The notes under the pieces were generated by a model that saw only the letters and a list, made by a program, of their open reading frames with translations, was not told the DNA's origin and ran no database searches. Both the position numbers and the translations under genes were made by a program. From assembly GCA_021769135.1 (NCBI GenBank), contig JAETTM010000008.1, positions 24,677 to 88,676 of the forward strand: a stretch of DNA of 64,000 nucleotides, given 5' to 3'. Of the stretch, positions 59,286 to 64,000 are shown piece after piece. The first letter of the stretch is position 1. The number at the start of each line of letters is the position of its first letter. Source of the stretch: Lachnospiraceae bacterium (GTDB lineage Bacteria > Bacillota > Clostridia > Lachnospirales > Lachnospiraceae).

Positions 59286-60905
59286 TTATTTCCCTAACAC
59301 TCTTTTCACGTTGCTGCATATATTAATTACTTTCGGGCCATAAATAATCTGGTAGTTGCAGCCATTTTCCACCACTCCCATAGCCCCCATACTGCCAACC
59401 CAAAAATCTTTTTCTGCCACTAATGTATTATCTTTTACAGCAACCCTTAAGCGGGTGGCGCAGTTTTCCACCGACAAAATATTTTCCGCTCCCCCGAAGC
59501 AGTCCACAATACTTTCGGCCAAATCATTTTCCGTCTGGGATGCATCTTCTTTGCCCTTTCCTCCTTTTGTTTTTTCCTTGATTTCTTTTTTGTCCATCAG
59601 CTTTACTTCCCTGGATTCCCCTCTGCCAGGCGTTTTCACATTAAATTTTAGAATAAACCATTTAAAGGAAAAGTAATACAGTGCGAAAAACAGCGGCATA
59701 AGCCATAGCAAGGGCAAGGCATGCACTTTTTGAGGCTGCAAAAAATTCGTCAGCATAAATATCAATGCATCACCGCTGACCGATATCTTAGCCGCTTCGC
59801 ACAATACAGCGGCCAGCCCTGCCAAAGGCACATGAACCCCAAAATAGAGAAGGGGATTTGCAAACAATACTGTAAATTCCACCGGCTCCGTAACGCCTAC
59901 CACCGCAGCGGTAAACAATGTGGGAATCATCAAAGACAACATTTTCTTTTTATTTTCCGGCCTGGATGTGTGGTACATTGCCAACATAGCCCCTCCCCAG
60001 CCCGCAATATTAACGACTGATTTTCCCTGACCGTAATTCCTGACGAGAAAAGAAGTTGCCTCTGCGGATGCAGCCAGCGCATTGTTAATCTGCACAGTAC
60101 CAAAATATTCCACCCCATCCACTACCATGCTTCCACCCAAAGGGGAATAAAACAGCGGAAAATTTATCAGATGGTGCATCCCTAAAGGCAGAAATGACCT
60201 GTCAATCACTCTATGCACAAATGTTCCCAGTAAACCGGAAGACGCTATAAATGCGCTGATTATCTGTATCACCTGATTCACTAATGGCCAAATATAATAC
60301 AGTGCAAATCCAATGGGCACTGCAAACAATGGAGTAATTACGATGACAAATTTTGCACCTCCAAAGAAGCTTAGCATCTCCGGGAGTTTCTTATTCCCCC
60401 ACCTATTCATCAAAAAACCTGTCAATCCCCCGCAAATCAAGGAAATGAAAATACTCATGTCATAAGTAAATATCCCCCCAACCTGCTTAAACATTCGCAT
60501 ATACACTTCTGCTTCTTCTGCCGTTTTCCCTAATGCCATCAGCCCTTCCACATTACAGGTTGCCTGCGTAATGCCGCTGCCCGCCAGCAATGTATTGATT
60601 GTCGAATTCACTGCAAACATCATGAACAATCCAGCCAGCGCCCCGTACCCTTTATTTTCCCGGCTTAATCCAAACGCGATACCCACGGTAAACCAAATCG
60701 GTATATTTGCCATAATCATAGAGCCGATATTCATAAAGCTTGCAGCCACCTTCCAAATGAATGTGCCCTTCGGCAGAATGAAATTCACCAGCGGAGCCCC
60801 AATACCTATGCAGAAACCGCATACCACCAGCAAAATAATCGGTATCATCATCGCTCCCCCAAAATACTGAAGTCTTGCCGTCCATTTCGAATAATCTTTT
60901 TTCAT
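59286..60905 (-). CDS. PTS transporter, EIIC and EIIB domains (glucose/maltose superfamily)
   Basis: 539 residues. About ten membrane helices form EIIC (residues 1-430): MMIPIILLVVCGFCIGIGAP, AFGLSRENKGYGALAGLFMM, GMHHLINFPLFYSPLGG. A basic linker precedes EIIB (about 465-539), where the phosphorylated Cys is in SVENCATRLRVAVKD. Group translocation phosphorylates the sugar on entry. No EIIA domain or gene is in the cluster, so a general EIIA from elsewhere must serve. It is the first gene of the operon with the epimerases and Fe-dehydrogenase. On the minus strand TATAAT (plus 60954-60959) is its likely -10 box, with a weak -35. Confidence 0.92.
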   Translation of the reverse strand: MKKDYSKWTARLQYFGGAMMIPIILLVVCGFCIGIGAPLVNFILPKGTFIWKVAASFMNIGSMIMANIPIWFTVGIAFGLSRENKGYGALAGLFMMFAVNSTINTLLAGSGITQATCNVEGLMALGKTAEEAEVYMRMFKQVGGIFTYDMSIFISLICGGLTGFLMNRWGNKKLPEMLSFFGGAKFVIVITPLFAVPIGFALYYIWPLVNQVIQIISAFIASSGLLGTFVHRVIDRSFLPLGMHHLINFPLFYSPLGGSMVVDGVEYFGTVQINNALAASAEATSFLVRNYGQGKSVVNIAGWGGAMLAMYHTSRPENKKKMLSLMIPTLFTAAVVGVTEPVEFTVLFANPLLYFGVHVPLAGLAAVLCEAAKISVSGDALIFMLTNFLQPQKVHALPLLWLMPLFFALYYFSFKWFILKFNVKTPGRGESREVKLMDKKEIKEKTKGGKGKEDASQTENDLAESIVDCFGGAENILSVENCATRLRVAVKDNTLVAEKDFWVGSMGAMGVVENGCNYQIIYGPKVINICSNVKRVLGK

Positions 60906-61225
60906 CTTCCCTTCTCTCCTTTACGTATAATAATCCGTTGCCGTTATGCCTTGATTATATGCCATTCCAGACATACGCAAAAGTCTCCGCATATACTTTC
61001 TGCTTCATCCTCTTAAGTGTATTTTTTTACATTTCAACAACCTTTCCATAATCCGCCTATAAAATTTATGCAATTACCACCTATCCGTCAAAAACACTTC
61101 GGATAAACTATAGTCAACCATTGATTCCCGCAAAATAACCATTTGACTTTTCCCCCGCCATTTCATATGATTAAAGAATCTATTATTATATCCTATTAAT
61201 ATAAAAAGAAAGCAGGGTTTCACAC
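60906..61225. promoter_or_regulatory. Divergent control region between PTS operon and ROK gene
   Basis: This 320-base gap holds, for the ROK gene, TTGACT (61143-61148) and TATGAT (61166-61171) with 17-base spacing, and for the PTS operon a TATAAT on the minus strand (60954-60959). TATCCG/CGGATA arms (61082-61105) and AGTCAA/TTGACT arms (61112-61117, 61143-61148) are visible and may bind a regulator. No riboswitch or gene is seen. Confidence 0.55.
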
Positions 61226-62374
61226 ATGTATCCTTCCACCATGCCCGGCAGCATCACATCCACTGCCGATTTGAGAAAGCATAACTGCTTTCAGGTGTAC
61301 CACCACATTTATCGCCAGAAGCAGATTACCCAGGCCGCCCTCATGCAGGACCTGAAAATGAGCGCGCCTACCATATCCCAATATTTGAACGAGCTTCTGG
61401 CATCGGGATTAATAGAAAAATCCGGCTTCGCCTCTTCCAGCGGCGGAAGGAAGCCTACTTTATTCCAGATTATTCCCAACGCACGTATGTCCGCCGGGTT
61501 GGAAATCGTTTCTTCCAGGGCTCTTTTGATTATTACCAATCTTTATGGTGAAGTGGTTTTCAAAAAGCAGCTGGCGGTAGAATTCTCCAATGCCCCCTCT
61601 TATTTCGACACTGTCTCCCAATGGGCGAATCAGTGTATACGCCAAACGGTTCCTGATGATGGGCGGATGCTCGGCATCGGCATCGCCGTCCAGGGGCTTC
61701 CCACGGCTACCGGGCTTACCGGGGAAATGAGCCATCTGCCCGGCACAATGTTCCGGCTGGAACAGTTTTCCTCCCGCCTGCATTATCCATGCAACTGGAT
61801 CCATGACGTGGAGCTGGCGGCCAAATCCGAAATATGGCATAACCCCCAAATAGAAAATGCCTTTTTCCTCTCCTTGAACCGGGAATTGGGAAGCGCTCTG
61901 ATTATCAACCATTCCATCCATACAGGTTCGGGGAATTTCAGCAGCATTATAGAGCATATGTGCCTGTATCCCGGCGGGCGTCCCTGTTATTGCGGGAAAT
62001 CCGGGTGCGTGGATGCCTATTGTTCTTCTTTTGCCCTCTCCCAAATTGCGGGGGAGCCTTTGGATATTTTCTTTTCCCGGCTGCGTCTGGACAATGAATA
62101 CGAAAAAAACATATGGGAAAAATATTTGCGCGATTTGGCAATGGTTATAGATAATATACGAATGGTTATTCAAAACCATATATTGCTGGGGGGCGAGGTG
62201 GAATCCTATATGACAGGGGAGGATATCCGGCAGCTCGCCGCATATGTGGACGAAATGACCATTATTAAGGCCAACGATTTGACAATCAGCCGGGGTTTTT
62301 ATGGAAAAAACGCGGCTGCAATCGGAGGAAGCCTATATTATATCGAAAAATTCCTATCCCAGCTCCCTCTCTGA
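61226..62374 (+). CDS. ROK family transcriptional regulator (zinc-binding)
   Basis: 382 residues. The winged helix (about 25-80) contains QAALMQDLKMSAPTISQYL. The ROK domain follows: MSAGLEIVSSRALLIITNL, LGIGIAVQGLPTATGLTGE and SLNRELGSALIINHSIHTGS, then the ROK zinc cluster CYCGKSGCVDAY. It lies divergent to the PTS operon and likely represses it when no sugar is present, complementing the PRD regulator. The start at 61226 has AAAGAAAGCAGGG before it. Its C-terminal end is followed by GGGCTGC/GCAGCCC arms (62421-62517). Confidence 0.88.
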   Translation: MYPSTMPGSITSTADLRKHNCFQVYHHIYRQKQITQAALMQDLKMSAPTISQYLNELLASGLIEKSGFASSSGGRKPTLFQIIPNARMSAGLEIVSSRALLIITNLYGEVVFKKQLAVEFSNAPSYFDTVSQWANQCIRQTVPDDGRMLGIGIAVQGLPTATGLTGEMSHLPGTMFRLEQFSSRLHYPCNWIHDVELAAKSEIWHNPQIENAFFLSLNRELGSALIINHSIHTGSGNFSSIIEHMCLYPGGRPCYCGKSGCVDAYCSSFALSQIAGEPLDIFFSRLRLDNEYEKNIWEKYLRDLAMVIDNIRMVIQNHILLGGEVESYMTGEDIRQLAAYVDEMTIIKANDLTISRGFYGKNAAAIGGSLYYIEKFLSQLPL

Positions 62375-62416
62375 AGCAAAGACCGCGGTCCGGGCAAATA
62401 ATTGGAAAACGTTTGC

Positions 62417-62525
62417 AAAAGGGCTGCCGCAAAGCAACAAGTTCAAGAAGCATATAGCGTGGATACCCATAAGGTTTCAGCCATATGCTGTGAAATCGCT
62501 GTATTTTGCAGCAGCCCTCATATTT
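62417..62525. terminator. Inverted repeat between ROK gene and argJ
   Basis: AAAAGGGCTGC and GCAGCCCT enclose about 85 bases that contain a further AGCATAT/ATATGCT pair, followed by TTTTT. The long loop makes a simple terminator doubtful; it could be a two-hairpin structure at the right edge of the accessory region. Confidence 0.4.
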
Positions 62526-62556
62526 TTATACCATATCTGTCTATACCAAATTCCCG

Positions 62557-63780
62557 TCAACTGCGGTAGTCCGCATTAATTTTCACATAATCATAGGTCA
62601 GGTCGCAGCCCCATGCGCATGCCTCGTATTCCCCCATCTTCATATCCACAAGCACCCGCACTTCCGGCTCCGAAAGGATCTTCGCAGCTTCCTCTTCGCT
62701 ATAGTCCACGGCAGCCCCATCCTTATAAATCAACATCCTTCCGTTTTCCCCTTCGAAATACAATTCTATTTTCTCCGGGTCAAAATGCACGCCGGAATAT
62801 CCCAGTGCGCACAAAATCCTTCCCCAATTGGCGTCATGCCCGAAAATAGCCGCCTTTGTCAGGCTGGAACAAATCACCGATTTGCTCAAAGCTTTTGCAT
62901 CCTTCTTGGTTCTGGCATGGATTACCCTCGTTTCAAAAAGGGCAGTAGCCCCTTCTCCGTCTCCCGCCATTTTCTTTGCCAGCGTTTCATCTATAATATG
63001 GAGCGCCTCAAGAAATTTATAATAATTATCGTCCTTACTTGTTATTTCCTCATTCCCTGCCATACCGTTGGCCAATACAATCAGCGTATCGTTGGTAGAA
63101 GTATCCCCATCCACCGATATCATATTAAAAGTATCCTGTACGTCGGTGCTCAACGCTTCCTGAAGAAGCTCCTTGGAAATGGCAATATCCGTTGTTATAA
63201 ATCCCAGCATCGTACACATATTTGGGTGAATCATGCCGGAGCCTTTGCACATGCCCCCTACCGTGACCTTTTTTCCGTCTATCTCGAACTGTATGGCCGC
63301 TTCTTTAGACACCGTATCCGTAGTCATAATCGCTTCCGCCGCCATAGTGCCCGCTTCCAATTCCGGCGATTTTAAAACAGCAAGCTTCTCTATCCCTGCC
63401 AGTATTTTCTCCACCGGAATCTGCATGCCGATTACCCCTGTGGAGGCCACCAATACGGAATCCGCCGGAATCTGCAGTTCCTTTGCCGCACACTCCACTG
63501 TCTTTTTGCAGCATTCATAGCCCAGCACTCCCGTACATGCATTGGCTATCCCTGAGTTAATCACCACTGCCTGCACAAAAGGGGAATGGTCTATCACATT
63601 TTTATCCCAAAGCACTGGCGCCGCTTTTACGACGTTCGTTGTAAAAACGCCTGCCTGCCTGCAGGGAACCTGGCTGTAAATCATCGCCATATCCTTCCGG
63701 TCTTTATACTTCACGCCCGTTTCCGCCCCGGCCGCCTCAAAGCCCTGCGCGGCAGTTACACCGCCATTTATCATGTCCAT
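62557..63780 (-). CDS. argJ: Bifunctional ornithine acetyltransferase / N-acetylglutamate synthase
   Basis: 407 residues, with AAGGAGG 10 bases before the ATG. ArgJ recycles the acetyl group from acetylornithine to glutamate. It cuts itself in two at a conserved Ala-Thr bond, the Thr becoming the nucleophile. Here the site reads KGSGMIHPNMCTMLGF, with Cys189 and Thr190 instead of Ala-Thr; the Thr is kept. Other landmarks are VVINSGIANACTG, VASTGVIGMQIP and AIFGHDANWGRILCALGY. argC is expected beyond the right edge, and argB lies 12 kb downstream across the accessory region. Confidence 0.95.
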   Translation of the reverse strand: MDMINGGVTAAQGFEAAGAETGVKYKDRKDMAMIYSQVPCRQAGVFTTNVVKAAPVLWDKNVIDHSPFVQAVVINSGIANACTGVLGYECCKKTVECAAKELQIPADSVLVASTGVIGMQIPVEKILAGIEKLAVLKSPELEAGTMAAEAIMTTDTVSKEAAIQFEIDGKKVTVGGMCKGSGMIHPNMCTMLGFITTDIAISKELLQEALSTDVQDTFNMISVDGDTSTNDTLIVLANGMAGNEEITSKDDNYYKFLEALHIIDETLAKKMAGDGEGATALFETRVIHARTKKDAKALSKSVICSSLTKAAIFGHDANWGRILCALGYSGVHFDPEKIELYFEGENGRMLIYKDGAAVDYSEEEAAKILSEPEVRVLVDMKMGEYEACAWGCDLTYDYVKINADYRS

Positions 63781-63913
63781 TGCTGCATAACCTCCTTATC
63801 AATATTCTGTATTCTCAAAGCATTTCTTATGTATACCCTTATATTTCTTCTCCTAATTAACGTATGCCGTTCCCCTCATTATTGAATGAACCTCCCCGGG
63901 GCAAGCCCTCAAG

Positions 63914-63985
63914 TACTGTGCTCGGCTCCTACGTCGCCGCTCACAGTACTTGCCTTTTACATCTGCTTACGCATCTGTAAAAGCG
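63914..63985. repeat. Paired hairpins at right edge
   Basis: AAGTACTGTG and CACAGTACTT are perfect 10-base arms around a 21-base GC-rich loop. CTTTTACA and TGTAAAAG directly follow as a second pair. They lie upstream of argJ and are reminiscent of interspersed extragenic palindromes. The remaining 63781-64000 sequence shows no gene. Confidence 0.6.
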
Positions 63986-64000
63986 GGGTATCGGGAATTC

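Larger units (their letters stand above)
50640..62556. other. Accessory region separating argB from argJ
   Basis: In many Clostridia argC, argJ, argB and argD are adjacent. Here argJ (62557-63780) and argB (49733-50620) are on the same strand but about 12 kb apart. The space holds a NACHT-pentapeptide gene and a PTS sugar cluster with two regulators. The simplest reading is insertion of one or two accessory modules into an arginine operon. No integrase, direct repeat or insertion sequence is evident at either edge. Confidence 0.6.

Noticed and set aside
60906..60960. RNA antiterminator target (RAT) for the BglG-type regulator in the PTS leader
   Set aside because: Only about 40 bases lie between the likely transcription start and the gene, with no terminator hairpin; the regulator has DNA-binding domains and no RNA-binding CAT domain.
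62406..62418. Catabolite-response (cre) element near the end of the ROK gene (AAAACGTTTGCA)
   Set aside because: It has one extra base relative to the cre consensus, lies downstream of genes rather than in a promoter, and is probably chance.
62506..63375. A 289-codon + strand frame opposite argJ
   Set aside because: Fully antisense to a clear argJ; composition is that of a complement frame.

Overview
The window looks like chromosome of a low-to-moderate GC Clostridia, most probably a Lachnospiraceae gut anaerobe. Pointers are the GPH, PTS and ROK sugar-uptake style, a GerMN lipoprotein, DUF3842 and DUF1653 proteins, DMT/YdcZ, an SfsA-MutY fusion, and AGGAGG ribosome sites. There is no rRNA, CRISPR array or complete insertion sequence. 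Two tRNAs (Gly-GCC, Val-CAC) lie near 22.4 kb. Everything was read by eye; family names rest on recognised motifs, not on searches.

Layout. 0-4 kb is a decay zone: the start of an MFS transporter running off the left edge, a hypothetical gene, a fragment of an ATP-binding regulator, a lipoprotein gene cut by an in-frame stop, and an agr-like two-component locus collapsed by deletions and a frameshift. 4-12 kb holds a sugar-phosphate operon (PFK-like kinase, divergent triosephosphate isomerase, LarA-type nickel epimerase, class II aldolase) divergent from a LacI regulator, aldose 1-epimerase and DUF3842 gene. 12-18.5 kb is a beta-glucoside operon (GPH symporter, glucose-6-phosphate isomerase, GH3 glycosidase) next to a ROK repressor, with good operator candidates. 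18.8-24 kb has an ABC-F ATPase, a PHP phosphoesterase, a HAD phosphatase, the tRNAs and a NagZ-like GH3 enzyme. 24.9-36 kb is mostly housekeeping: an ASKHA-like protein with a LUD protein, glyA, a lipid kinase with a PAP2 phosphatase, a glycosyltransferase, the SfsA-MutY fusion, an oxidoreductase and holA. 36-40 kb holds nuclease remnants, two unknown proteins (one with 20-residue repeats) and a Phd/RelE toxin-antitoxin pair. 39.8-46.1 kb is a comEA / response regulator / histidine kinase / GerMN lipoprotein / comEC operon. 46-48 kb has a YdcZ transporter and an orphan solute-binding protein.

48-64 kb contains the arginine genes argD and argB and, 12 kb away on the same strand, argJ. Between argJ and argB sits an accessory island: a NACHT NTPase with pentapeptide repeats (an NLR-like candidate defence gene) and a PTS sugar cluster (EIICB, two epimerase paralogues, Fe- and Zn-alcohol dehydrogenases, BglG-type and ROK regulators).

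Across the window six unrelated genes share a short hairpin-plus-Shine-Dalgarno motif just before their start codon, and a related palindrome forms a 109-bp tandem repeat before the LarA gene. I consider the NACHT gene in its split arginine operon, the start-codon repeat family, and the LarA sugar-phosphate operon the most interesting signals.
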